Both the position numbers and the translations under genes were made by a program. The notes beneath the pieces were generated by a model. It worked only from the letters and a program-made list of their open reading frames with translations. It was not told the origin of the DNA and did not search any database. From Orobanche coerulescens (taxonomy: Eukaryota > Streptophyta > Magnoliopsida > Lamiales > Orobanchaceae), in the NCBI GenBank assembly GCA_033398695.1, contig CM065806.1, forward strand, positions 43,797,001 to 43,861,000: a DNA stretch of 64,000 bases. The letters are read 5' to 3'. This document shows positions 23,110-34,380 of the stretch, piece by piece (positions within the stretch are counted from its first letter, which is position 1; each line of letters opens with the position of its first letter).

Positions 23110-24148
23110 TGTTGGGTACGGAATCGGATATTGCGCCGTGTTGCAGAAGCGTAAATATCAAGTGCGGAAATTTAAAACATACAAGGATTTATAGAGGTTC
23201 GGCTATAAACGAGCCTACGTCCTCTCTCGGTATCTTTTTCTATAGGATCAAGATAAAAACATCTTCTCCTCTCTTCTATCGGTCGAGGTATAACCGTTAC
23301 AATCACGTCTTCTATTGGTCCGTGATAAACCACTTGCACTTGTCTTTGTGTCGGTCCAAGTTAAACCGTTTTCCTTTTCCTAGGACAAGGAATCAACCTC
23401 TCTAGCTTTCTATGGGCACTAGATAAGCCTCACTTGATAGCGATTGTGATTCTAATAATGCCGGATCCTCGATCCTAATAACACCGAATCCAATCGTATC
23501 TTTTCTTTTAACACTCGTGTATGTTTTCGTGAATTCTCACTCAAACACTTACAATTAAGCTCAATATCAACAACAAGAATATGTATAATAGTATCACAAG
23601 TATAGACTATTTGCTCAGGGTTGTTGTACTCAAATAATACCATAGGGATGGTATTTATCGGCTCCATTATCAAACTAGCCGTTAGCTGCCAGACTGCTCA
23701 TTACGTACGTTATATGCTTCCCATTACGTACGCAAACTTATTTACGTACGCTAACCAGACACTGTTACGTACGTTAGATTCTCCCAGATTCAGTCCAGTC
23801 ACATTCGTTTCTTTCTTTACGTACATTATCATACTTCCCATTACGTACATTAATAGTACGTCACTTCTGACATCATATGTCCGTTGCCACCTTTTTGACT
23901 TCGACTCCTCCAACGTTCACTTGTTTGAACTGTATTACGTACGTTATATTACTTCCATTACATACGTAAGTCTGCTTCATTTACGTACGTTAATCATGCT
24001 GAGTTACGTACGTTAGGCTTGTGCAGAACACTATTTTCCAGCTTCGTTTCCTTCGATGCTTGCTTCGTCTCTTCGTTGTTTTGTTTTGCTTATCAACATT
24101 AATCATCAAAACACTTTTAATTTATGTATGGAATAAAATGTTCCAACA
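23110..24148 (-). repeat. C3 LTR 1 (3' LTR of unit 1)
   Basis: 1039 bp. On the minus strand it starts TGTTGGAACATTTTATTCC and ends CGTACCCAACA. A TATA-like GATAAATA (minus) lies at 23652-23659; the other copies read TATAAATA or TATAAATG. Ten TTACGTACGTTA-type sites lie at 23701-24015. Confidence 0.92.
23701..24015. promoter_or_regulatory. C3 LTR 1: phased TTACGTACGTTA palindrome array
   Basis: Sites at 23701, 23724, 23742, 23765 (steps 23, 18, 23); 23817, 23841 (24); 23935, 23958, 23981, 24004 (23, 23, 23). Each is a 12-mer with at most a few mismatches to TTACGTACGTWA. In the element's orientation the array lies directly upstream of the TATA box. The core holds overlapping ACGT (bZIP-type) and GTAC (SBP-box-type) cores. 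Binding is inferred, not shown. Confidence 0.75.
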
Positions 24149-24548
24149 ATCTCCCCCTTTTTGATGATTACAAAACAACACTTCGTCAATGGGATTTACC
24201 TGCGAAAATACAAATATATGTATATGTGTACAGACCAAAATTTTTGACTTTGTCCGTTTTAGTTTCTTCTCCCATTTTTTCTGTCATTTTCGAATTCTCC
24301 TTTTCATTTTTTTTTTATTTTCTCCCCCTTTTAGGGTTAATCTCATTTTCGACTTATTTTTCTCCTTCTCCATTCTCTCCCCCTTTTTGTTTTCATCAAA
24401 AAGTGGATAAAATATCAACTGAAATAAATAATACCAAAATATAAAATATGCATGATACAATTTATGAATAATTGCATAAAGGTTAAAAACTCCCCATGAG
24501 AATAATATCTCCCATTAAAAAATACTCTCCCTGAGTAAAATACAAAAA
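24149..24548 (-). other. C3 unit 1 3' UTR with several polypurine tracts
   Basis: On the minus strand, AAAAAGGGGGAGAT (24149-24162) abuts the LTR. Further GGGGGAG-type tracts lie near 24324-24330 and 24378-24386. Repeated upstream PPTs are a recalled Sirevirus feature. Confidence 0.75.
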
Positions 24549-26089
24549 TCAATTTTTGGGGATCCAACCTATAGTTGGTTTTTGTTTCGAGACATAAACA
24601 ATATTTGAAATATTTGTTCCTTTAGGAACCCAAATTTTCTTAATTTTTATCGTCCGGTGAGGGCTTTTGCAATTTGAAACGTGATGCCTCATTTTCAAAC
24701 ACTTTTCGCAATGGGGTATTTTAAAATTAACGGATTCGTTTTTCGAACGTGGTTTGAATCCTAACTCCTCTTTATTTAAAGTATATTTTTGAACACATAA
24801 CATTTGTTCAAATTTATCGTTGCCGCACGAGAATTTTCTTGTCAAATATTTTAGTTCATCTTGAACTTTTAAAAGATCATTCTTCAAAATATTCTCATTT
24901 TCAATGCATTTTGAATGATCGATTGCGACAAATTTTCCCTTCTCGATAATTTTGGAATTTTCAATTTCCAAAGATTTAATTTTAGACTTAAGGGATTTAA
25001 TTTCCGATAAAGCATTTTGGAAATCCGTATGTAATAACTCAAATGCATCAAAAATTTCGTCACGGGAGGATGTACTTACTTGGCTTTCAACGTCGCTGTT
25101 GTCGAACGAACTCCGTGCCATGAGAGCGAGATTATTTTGATTGATAAAATCATCATCTTCGTCTTCATCACTCCATGTTGCCACGAGAACCTCCTTTTTT
25201 GGTTTGGCTCGGCAATGCTTAGCGAAGTGGCCTGGTTTTCCACATAGTCGACAAGAATTGTCGAACTTCTTAGATTCACTCGAGATATCCTTCTTCCTCC
25301 GGTTTAATAAGGTTTGGAATTTATTAATATTTTTGGCATAATATGCTGCTTCTTCGTTGCTTTCTTCCACCGGGATTTCTTCTTTCTTTTTCGACATATT
25401 AGCCTTCATGGCTAATGATCGTTCCTTTGGCTTCGGCTTGACACTTCGTGATTTTAATACAATCTCATAATTGATTAGTGAACCAACAAGGGCACTAAAA
25501 TCGAGCGTGTTGAGATCTTTAGATTCCATAATCGCGGTCACGGTGCCGTCCCATTCGCTAGGTAGTGATCGTAAAATTTTCTTAACTTTTTCACTACTAG
25601 ATAATGGTTTTCCGAATGACACAAGTCCATTTGTGATGACCGAGAATCGGTCGAGCATATTGGTGATGGACTCGTCACCTTTCATCATGAATAACTCGTA
25701 GTCATGGATAAGCATATTGATTTTCGTCTCCTTGACTTGAGTCGTCCCTTCGTGTGTGATTTCTAGAATTTTCCATATTTCTTTCGCACTCTCACACGAT
25801 GAGATTCGATTGACCTCTTCCGGATTTAAGGCACAAAATAAGAGTTCAGTAGCCTTACAATTTAGATGGTCATTTTTCCAATCGGCATCGTCGTATTCTT
25901 CGAAAGATTTGAGCGTACCGTCGGATTTGATAGGAACTTTCGGGCCAAGGCAAATGATCTTCCAAATCTCTATATCGTAGGCACGAATAAAGATCGACAT
26001 CTTTTCTTCCATGTCAAATAATTTGAGCCATCAAAGAACGGTGGTCGGTTGAGAGCAAGGCCTTCGACAGGAGCAAGTTGAAATGCCAT
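24549..26089 (-). pseudogene. gag: C3 unit 1 Gag (longest intact frame of the array)
   Basis: The main frame is open from Met at 26012 to 24549 (487 aa). Features: N-terminal Gag domain (IRAYDIEIWKII, YDDADWKNDHLN, EIWKILEITHEG, ILRSLPSEWDGTVTAI), zinc knuckle CRLCGKPGHFAKHC at residues about 253-266, an acidic DEDEDDD stretch, and a coiled coil (ALSEIKSLKSKIKSLEIENSK). It ends with KIWVPKGT...GWIPKN, the join where protease normally begins. An upstream ATG at 26089 opens a 1-nt-shifted frame (MAFQLAPVEGLALNRPPFF...NYLTWK) that fits the true Gag N terminus. The same 1-nt shift is present in all three units. Listed as a pseudogene for that reason, though the 487-aa frame could still be made. 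Confidence 0.75.
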
Positions 26090-26132
26090 TGGATCTTTTC
26101 TCCTCGGATGTTAAGCCGCGTATTGGAGTACC

Positions 26133-26146
26133 GCTCCGATACCAAT
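26133..26146 (-). other. C3 primer binding site, unit 1
   Basis: Minus strand reads ATTGGTATCGGAGC directly next to LTR 2; identical at 29168-29181 and 32202-32215 for units 2 and 3. Confidence 0.85.
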
Positions 26147-27185
26147 TGTTGGGTACGGAATCGGATATTGCGCCGTGTTGCGGAAGCGTAAATATCAAGT
26201 GCGGAAATTTAAAGCACACAAGGATTTATAGAGGTTCGGCTATAAACGAGCCTACGTCCTCTCTCGGTATCTTTTTCTATAGGATCAAGATAAAAACCTC
26301 TTCTCCTCTCTTCTATCGGTCGAGGTATAACCGTTACAATCACGTCTTCTATTGGTCCGTGATAAACCACTTGCACTTATCTTTGTGTCGGTCCAAGTTA
26401 AATCGTTTTCCTTTTCGTAGGACAAGGAATCAACCTCTCTAGCTTTCTATGGGTACTAGATAAACCTCACTCGATAGCGATTGTGATTCTAATAATGCCG
26501 GATCCTTGATCCTAATAACACCGAATCCAATCGTATCTTTTCTTTTACCACTCGTGTATGTTTTCGTGAATTCTCACTCAAACACTTACAATTAAGCTCA
26601 ATATCAACAACAAGAATGTGTATAATAGTATCACAAGTATGGACTATTTGCTCAAGGTTGTTGTACTCAAATAATACCCTAGGGGTGGCATTTATAGGCT
26701 CCATTATCAAACTAGCCGTTAGCTGCCAGACTGCTCATTACGTACGTTATATGCTTCCCATTACGTACGCAAGCTTATTTACGTACGCTAACCAGACACT
26801 GTTACGTACGTTAGATTCTCCCAGATTCAGTCCAGTAAAATTCGTTTCTTTCTTTACGTACGTTATCATACTTCTCATTACGTACATTAATAGTACGTCA
26901 CTGCTGACATCATATGTCCGTTGCCACCTTTTTGACTTCGACTCATCCAACGTTCACTTGTTTGAACTGTATTACGTACGTTATATTACTTCCATTACAT
27001 ACGTAAGTCTTCTTAATTTACGTACGTTAATCATGCTGAGTTACGTACGTTAGGCTTGTGCAGAACACTATTTTCCAGCTTCGTTTCCTTCGATGCTTTC
27101 TTCATCTCTTCGTTGTTTTGTTTTGCTTATCAACATTAATCATCAAAACACTTTTAATTTATGTATGGAATAAAATGTTCCAACA
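26147..27185 (-). repeat. C3 LTR 2 (shared by units 1 and 2)
   Basis: 1039 bp. TATA (minus TATAAATG) at about 26690-26697. TACGTACGTA array at about 26738-27052 with the same spacing as LTR 1. Confidence 0.92.
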
Positions 27186-27582
27186 ATCTCCCCCTTTTTG
27201 ATGATTACAAAACAACACTTCGTCAATGGGATTTACCTGCGAAAATACAAATACATGTATATGTGTACAGACCAAAGTTTTCGACTTTGTCCGTTTTAGT
27301 TTCTTCTCCCATTTTTTCTGTCATTTTCGAATTCTCCTTTTCATTTTTTGATTTTCTCCCCCTTTTAGGGTTAATCTCATTTTCGACTTATTTTTCTCCT
27401 TGTCCATTCTCTCCCCCTTTTTGTTTTCATCAAAAAGTGGATAAAATATCAACTGAAATAAATAATACCAAAATATAAAATATGCATGATAGAATTTATG
27501 AATAATTGCATAAAGGTTAAAAACTCCCCATGAGAATAATATCTCCCATTAAAAAATACTCCCCCTGAGTAAAATACAAAAA
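27186..27582 (-). other. C3 unit 2 3' UTR and polypurine tracts
   Basis: Near-identical to 24149-24548; PPT (minus AAAAAGGGGGAGAT) next to LTR 2. Confidence 0.75.
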
Positions 27583-29124
27583 TCAATTTTTGGGGATCCA
27601 ACCTATAGTTGGTTTTTGTTTCGAGACATAAACAATAATTGAAATATTTGTTCCTTTAGGAACCCAAATTTTCTTAATTTTTATCGTCCGGTGAGGGCTT
27701 TTGCAATTTGAAACGTGTTGCCCGATTTTCAAACACTTTTCGCAATGGGGTATTTTAAAATTAACGGATTCGTTTTTCGAACGTGGTTTGAATCCTAACC
27801 CCTCTTTATTTAAAGTATATTTTTGAACACATAACATTTGTTCAAATTTATCGTTGCCGCACGAGAATTTTCTTGTCAAAGATTTTAGTTCATCTTGAAC
27901 TTTTAAAAGATCATTCTTCAAAATATTCTCATTTTCAATGCATTTTGAATGATCGATTGCGACAAATTTTCCCTTCTCGATAATTTTGGAATTTTCAATT
28001 TCCAAAGATTTAATTTTAGACTTAAGGGATTTAATTTCCGATAAAGCATTTTGGAAATCCATATGTAATAACTCAAATGCATCAAAAATTTCGTCACGGG
28101 AGGATGTACTTACTTGGCTTTCAACGTCGCTGTTGTCGAACGAACTCCGGGCCATGAGAGCGAGATTATTTTGATTGATAAAATCATCATCTTCGTCTTC
28201 ATCGCTCCATGTTGCCACGAGAACCTCCTTTTTTGGTTTGGCTCGGCAATGCTTAGCGAAGTGGCCTGGTTTTCCACATAGTCGACAAGAATTTTCGAAC
28301 TTCTTAGATTCACTCGAGATATCCTTCTTCCTACGGTTTAATAAGTTTTGGAATTTATTAATATTTTTGGCATAATATGCTGCTACTTCGTCGCTTTCTT
28401 CCACCGGGATTTCTTCTTTCTTTTTCGACATATTAGCCTTCATGGCTAATGATCGTTCCTTTGGCTTCGGCTTGACACTTCGTGATTTTAATACAATCTC
28501 ATAATTGATTAGTGAACCAACAAGGGCACTTAAAATCGAGCGTGTTGAGATCTTTAGATTCCATAATCGCGATCACGATGCCGTCCCATTCGCTAGGTAG
28601 TGATCGTAAAATTTTCTTAACTTTTTCACTACTAGATAATGGTTTTCCGAATGACACAAGTCCATTTGTGATGACCGAGAATTGGTCGAGCATATTGGTG
28701 ATGGACTCGTCACCTTTCATCATGAATAACTCGTAGTCATGGAGAAGCATATTGATTTTCGTCTCCTTGACATGAGTCGTCCCTTCGTGTATGATTTCTA
28801 GAATTTTCCATATTTCTTTCGCACTCTCACACGATGAGATTCGATTGACCTCTTCCGGATTTAAGGCACAAAATAAGAGTTGAGTAGCCTTACAATTTAG
28901 ATGGTCATTTTTCCAATCGGCATCGTCGTATTCTTCGAAAGATTTGAGCGTACCGTCGGATTTGATAGGAACTTTCGGGCCAAGGCAAATGATCTTCCAA
29001 ATCTCTATATCGTAGGCACGAATAAAGATCGACATCTTTTCTTCCATGTCAAATAATTTGAGCCATCAAAGAAAGGTGGTCGGTTGAGAGCAAGGCCTTC
29101 GACAGGAGCAAGTTGAAATGCCAT
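27583..29124 (-). pseudogene. gag: C3 unit 2 Gag, frameshifted
   Basis: Same protein as unit 1 but split. The N-terminal part starts at 29047 and runs to about 28531, where one extra T (CACTTAAAATCG against CACTAAAATCG) shifts the frame. The C-terminal part with knuckle CRLCGKPGHFAKHC continues to 27583. The N-terminal 1-nt shift near 29047 is shared with units 1 and 3. Confidence 0.88.
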
Positions 29125-29181
29125 TGGATCTTTTCTCCTCGGATGTTAAGCCGCGTATTGGAGTACCGCTCCGATACCAAT

Positions 29182-30219
29182 TGTTGGGTACGGAATCGGA
29201 TATTGCGCCGTGTTGCGGAAGCGTAAATATCAAGTGCGGAAATTTAAAGCACACAAGGATTTATAGAGGTTCGGCTATAAACGAGCCTACGTCCTCTCTC
29301 GGTATCTTTTTCTATAGGATCAAGATAAAAACCTCTTCTCCTCTCTTCTATCGGTCGAGTATAACCGTTACAATCACGTCATCTATTGGTCCGTGATAAA
29401 CCACTTGCACTTATCTTTGTGTCGGTCCAAGTTAAATCGTTTTCCTTTTCGTAGGACAAGGAATCAACCTCTCTAGCTTTCTATGGGTACTAGATAAACC
29501 TCACTCGATAGCGATTGTGATTCTAATAATGCCGGATCCTTGATCCTAATAACACCGAATCCAATCGTATCTTTTCTTTTACCACTCGTGTATGTTTTCG
29601 TGAATTCTCACTCAAACACTTACAATTAAGCTCAATATCAACAACAAGAATGTGTATAATAGTATCACAAGTATAGACTATTTGCTCAAGGTTGTTGTAC
29701 TCAAATAATACCTTAGGGGTGGTATTTATAGGCTCCATTATCAAACTAGCCGTTAGCTGCCAGACTGCTCATTACGTACGTTATATGCTTCCCATTACGT
29801 ACGCAAGCTTATTTACGTACGCTAACCAGACACTGTTACGTACGTTAGATTCTCCCAGATTCAGTCCAGTAAAATTCGTTTCTTTCTTTACGTACGTTAT
29901 CATACTTCTCATTACATACATTAATAGTACGTCACTGCTGACATCATATGTCCGTTGCCACCTTTTTGACTTCGACTCCTCCAACGTTCACTTGTTTGAA
30001 CTGTATTACGTACGTTATATTACTTCCATTACATATGTAAGTCTTCTTCATTTACGTACGTTAATCATGCTGAGTTACGTACGTTAGGCTTGTGCAGAAC
30101 ACTATTTTCCAGCTTCGTTTCCTTCGATGCTTGCTTCGTCTCTTCGTTGTTTTGTTTTGCTTATCAACATTAATCATCAAAACACTTTTAATTTATGTAT
30201 GGAATAAAATGTTCCAACA
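29182..30219 (-). repeat. C3 LTR 3 (shared by units 2 and 3)
   Basis: 1038 bp; TATA (minus) near 29722-29730; TACGTACGTA array at about 29770-30088. Confidence 0.92.
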
Positions 30220-30616
30220 ATCTCCCCCTTTTTGATGATTACAAAACAACACTTCGTCAATGGGATTTACCTGCGAAAATACAAATACATGTATATGTGT
30301 ACAGACCAAAGTTTTCGACTTTGTCCGTTTTAGTTTCTTCTCCCATTTTTTCTGTCATTTTCGAATTCTCCTTTTCATTTTTTGATTTTCTCCCCCTTTT
30401 AGGGTTAATCTCATTTTCGACTTATTTTTCTCCTTGTCCATTCTCTCCCCCTTTTTGCTTTCATCAAAAAGTGGATAAAATATCAACTGAAATAAATAAT
30501 ACCAAAATATAAAATATGCATGATAGAATTTATGAATAATTGCATAAAGGTTAAAAACTCCCCATGAGAATAATATCTCCCATTAAAAAATACTCCCCCT
30601 GAGTAAAATACAAAAA
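30220..30616 (-). other. C3 unit 3 3' UTR and polypurine tracts
   Basis: Near-identical to the corresponding part of unit 2. Confidence 0.75.
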
Positions 30617-32158
30617 TCAATTTTTGGGGATCCAACCTATAGTTGGTTTTTGTTTCGAGACATAAACAATATTTGAAATATTTGTTCCTTTAGGAACCCA
30701 AATTTTCTTAATTTTTATCGTCCGGTGAGGGCTTTTGCAATTTGAAACGTGTTGCCCGATTTTCAAACACTTTTCGCAATGGGGTATTTTAAAATTAACG
30801 GATTCATTTTTCGAACGTGGTTTGAATCCTAACCCCTCTTTATTTAAAGTATATTTTTGAACACATAACATTTGTTCAAATTTATCGTTGCCGCACGAGA
30901 ATTTTCTTGTCAAAGATTTTAGTTCATCTTGAACTTTTAAAAGATCATTCTTCAAAATATTCTCATTTTCAATGCATTTTGAATGATCGATTGCGACAAA
31001 TTTTCCCTTCTCGATAATTTTGGAATTTTCAATTTCCAAAGATTTAATTTTAGACTTAAGGGATTTAATTTCCGATAAAGCATTTTGGAAATCCATATGT
31101 AATAACTCAAATGCATCAAAAATTTCGTCACGGGAGGATGTACTTACTTGGCTTTCAACGTCGCTGTTGTCGAACGAACTCCGGGCCATGAGAGCGAGAT
31201 TATTTTGATTGATAAAATCATCATCTTCGTCTTCATCGCTCCATGTTGCCACGAGAACCTCCTTTTTTGGTTTGGCTCGGCAATGCTTAGCGAAGTGGCC
31301 TGGTTTTCCACATAGTCGACAAGAATTTCCGAACTTCTTAGATTCACTCGAGATATCCTTCTTCCTCCGGTTTAATAAGTTTTGGAATTTATTAATATTT
31401 TTGGCATAATATGCTGCTACTTCGTCGCTTTCTTCCACCGGGATTTCTTCTTTCTTTTTCGACATATTAGCCTTCATGGCCAATGATCGTTCCTTTGGCT
31501 TCGGCTTGACACTTCGTGATTTTAATACAATCTCATAATTGATTAGTGAACCAACAAGGGCACTAAAATCGAGCGTGTTGAGATCTTTAGATTCCATAAT
31601 CGCGGTCACGGTTTCCGTCCCATTCGCTAGGTAGTGATCGTAAAATTTTCTTAACTTTTTCACTACTAGATAATGGTTTTCCAAATGACACAAGTCCATT
31701 TGTGATGACCGAGAATCGGTCGAGCATATTGGTGATGGACTCGTCACCTTTCATCATGAATAACTCGTAGTCATGGAGAAGCATATTGATTTTCGTCTCC
31801 TTGACATGAGTCGTCCCTTCGTGTGTGATTTCTAGAATTTTCCATATTTCTTTCGCACTCTCACACGATGAGATTCGATTGACCTCTTCCGGATTTAAGG
31901 CACAAAATAAGAGTTGAGTAGCCTTACAATTTAGATGGTCATTTTTCCAATCGGCATCGTCGTATTCTTCGAAAGATTTGAGCGTACCGTCGGATTTGAT
32001 AGGAACTTTCAGGCCAAGGCAAATGATCTTCCAAATCTCTATATCGTAGGCACGAATAAAGATCGACATCTTTTCTTCCATGTCAAATAATTTGAGCCAT
32101 CAAAGAAAGGTGGTCGGTTGAGAGCAAGGCCTTCGACAGGAGCAAGTTGAAATGCCAT
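30617..32158 (-). pseudogene. gag: C3 unit 3 Gag, frameshifted
   Basis: The N-terminal part (from 32081) and C-terminal part (to 30617) are joined by a frame change near 31612, where GGTTTCCG replaces GGTGCCG. The position differs from the unit 2 lesion, so these two frameshifts arose after the units were copied. Knuckle and coiled coil are preserved. Sequence is closer to unit 2 than to unit 1. Confidence 0.88.
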
Positions 32159-32215
32159 TGGATCTTTTCTCCTCGGATGTTAAGCCGTGTATTGGAGTAC
32201 CGCTCCGATACCAAT

Positions 32216-33254
32216 TGTTGGGTACGGAATCGGATATTGCGCCGTGTTGCGGAAGCGTAAATATCAAGTGCGGAAATTTAAAGCACACAAGGATTTATAG
32301 AGGTTCGGCTATAAACGAGCCTACGTCCTCTCTCGGTATCTTTTTCTATAGGATCAAGATAAAAACCTCTTCTCCTCTCTTCTATCGGTCGAGGTATAAC
32401 CGTTACAATCACGTCTTCTATTGGTCCGTGATAAACCACTTGCACTTATCTTTGTGTCGGTCCAAGTTAAATCGTTTTCCTTTTCGTAGGACAAGGAATC
32501 AACCTCTCTAGCTTTCTATGGGTACTAGATAAACCTCACTCGATAGCGATTGTGATTCTAATAATGCCGGATCCTTGATCCTAATAACACCGAATCCAAT
32601 CATATCTTTTCTTTTACCACTCGTGTATGTTTTCGTGAATTCTCACTCAAACACTTACAATTAAGCTCAATATCAACAACAAGAATGTGTATAATAGTAT
32701 CACAAGTATAGACTATTTGCTCAAGGTTGTTGTACTCAAATAATACCCTAGGGGTGGTATTTATAGGCTCCATTATCAAACTAGCCGTTAGCTTCCAGAC
32801 TGCTCATTACGTACGTTATATGCTTCCCATTACGTATGCAAGCTTATTTACGTACGCTAACCAGACACTGTTACGTACGTTAGATTCTCCCAGATTCAGT
32901 CCAGTAACATTCGTTTCTTTCTTTACGTACGTTATCATACTTCTCATTACGTACATTAATAGTATGTCACTGCTGACATCATATGTCTGTTGCCACCTTT
33001 TTGACTTCGACTCCTCCAACGTTCACTTGTTTGAACTGTATTACGTACGTTATATTACTTCCATTACATACGTAAGTCTGCTTCATTTACGTACGTTAAT
33101 CATGCTGAGTTACGTACGTTAGGCTTGTGCAGAACACTATTTTCCAGCTTCGTTTCCTTCGATGCTTGCTTCGTCTCTTTGTTGTTTTGTTTTGCTTATC
33201 AACATTAATCATCAAAACACTTTTAATTTATGTATGGAACAAAATGTTCCAACA
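32216..33254 (-). repeat. C3 LTR 4 (5' LTR of unit 3)
   Basis: 1039 bp. Plus-strand end reads GGAACAAAATGTTCC (perfect palindromic arms), whereas LTRs 1-3 read GGAATAAAATGTTCC. It shares this base with LTR 5 (39867-40905). Followed by the TTGTG duplication. Confidence 0.92.
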
Positions 33255-33259
33255 TTGTG
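33255..33259. repeat. Target-site duplication of the C3 array, right copy (TTGTG)
   Basis: Identical to 23105-23109. Confidence 0.95.
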
Positions 33260-33617
33260 AAACCTAGACGTGTGTGTTATGTGGCTCTACCGGTACGATA
33301 GTAGCGTGATTTTTGAAAATGAGTTTTTTCTGACTTTTGAGTCAAATCGATTTTTGGAGTTTCCAAAATTTTCGAGATCTTTTCAAACTGCTATTTGTGA
33401 TATTGGTGTGTGTTGGTTGTGTTGAGACTTCGTATGGGAGTCGTGTGCTAGTATCACAGGAGATATTGGCTTCACGCACCTGTAAGTATATTGGTTTGGT
33501 TATTTCGCTTGTGGCGACACTTGATTGTTTTGTGATGAGTTGGAAATTTTGGATTTATCTGTTGTTGGCGACAGGTTGCAAGTTTCGAGGACGAAACTTA
33601 TCATAAGGGGGGTAGTA
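33260..33617 (+). other. G3: short internal remnant with stem-loop and polypurine tract
   Basis: About 360 bp of non-coding sequence, all that separates the primer-site side of G3 from its 3' LTR. It ends with the inverted repeat AAGTTTCG-AGGA-CGAAACTT (33580-33599) and PPT ATAAGGGGGGTAGTA. A second copy lies at 40911-41266. The G3 coding region is missing. Confidence 0.7.
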
Positions 33618-33733
33618 TGTAATACCCGGATTTTCAGTATAAATTTTTCGCGTTATTTTATCTGAGGTATATTGTATAGCTTGGTGTCTATACAGTATGG
33701 ATAAAATAAATTGATAACCGAGACAGTTATACT
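33618..33733 (+). repeat. G3 3' LTR start, truncated by G2a
   Basis: Starts TGTAATACCCGGATTTTCAG after the PPT; identical in kind to 41267-41383. Cut after ATACT (33729-33733) by the G2a insertion. Confidence 0.8.
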
Positions 33734-34203
33734 TGTAACACCCCGAGATATTCAGAATTATTACAGCGCCGTAAACCCTTTAAGTAAGGATTTACAAGGC
33801 TAAATAAAAGAAATGTAAATATAATTCAACCTGACAACTGAAGTTCAAAATACAGAACTGGTTCAACTGATTCAAAGAGTTAACTTATACAACCATATCG
33901 AAAATGACATTGTTAAAACACACGTACTCGAGTACGAAAGTGAACCAAGAAGACAAATAAAAATAAACATCAACCACATCACTGAGCCATTTTATCGTCC
34001 TGTCGGTACTGTGGTTGCTTCCCCGCTCCTCGGCTACCTGAACATCAAAACAATGTCCACACCCGAAGGGGTTAGCAAAACAATGCTAGTACAAGTATCA
34101 TAATACATAAATCATCAGTGCATCATAAAACAGGCAAAACGGACTTCCGTCATCGGAATCCAACGATGTGAATCCTCACGATTCCATCAACACAATACAG
34201 GGT

Positions 34204-34380
34204 AATCCAGCGATACAGCGCCCTTGGTATAGATCCCCATGATGATCCCGTCGTACCAACGCATGGTGGAAAACCCGTCCAGCGATCCAGCGCCCTCAGC
34301 ATAGATCCCCATGATGATCCCGTCGGACCAACGCATGGTGGACATTCGATCCAGCGCCCTCAGCATAGATCCTCATGACC
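34204..34380. repeat. Tandem repeat in G2a LTR (about 73-bp unit, 2.4 copies)
   Basis: Units share CAGCGCCCT, AGATCCCCATGATGATCCCG and CCAACGCATGGTGGA; the third copy is partial. Confidence 0.75.

Larger units (their letters stand above)
23110..33254 (-). mobile_element. C3: tandem array of three gag-only Sirevirus-like units sharing four LTRs
   Basis: Read on the plus strand: LTR, gag unit, LTR, gag unit, LTR, gag unit, LTR; the biological orientation is minus. Each internal segment is about 2.0 kb, with its own PBS, gag and PPT, and lacks protease, integrase, RT and RNase H. LTRs are 1038-1039 bp. One TTGTG duplication flanks the whole block, so a single insertion was later expanded, most simply by unequal recombination between LTRs. 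A fifth LTR with the same right flank lies at 39867-40905. Confidence 0.93.

Noticed and set aside
23701..24015. CRISPR-like spaced repeats in the C3 LTRs
   Set aside because: The 12-bp palindromes are spaced too closely, spacers are similar between copies, and the context is a plant LTR promoter.
23621..24016. 131-codon plus-strand ORF repeated in every C3 LTR (about 29692-30087, 32727-33122, 40378-40773)
   Set aside because: It is preserved because the LTR is repeated, not because it codes; it reads through the palindrome array and gives repetitive YVR-rich sequence, antisense to the element.
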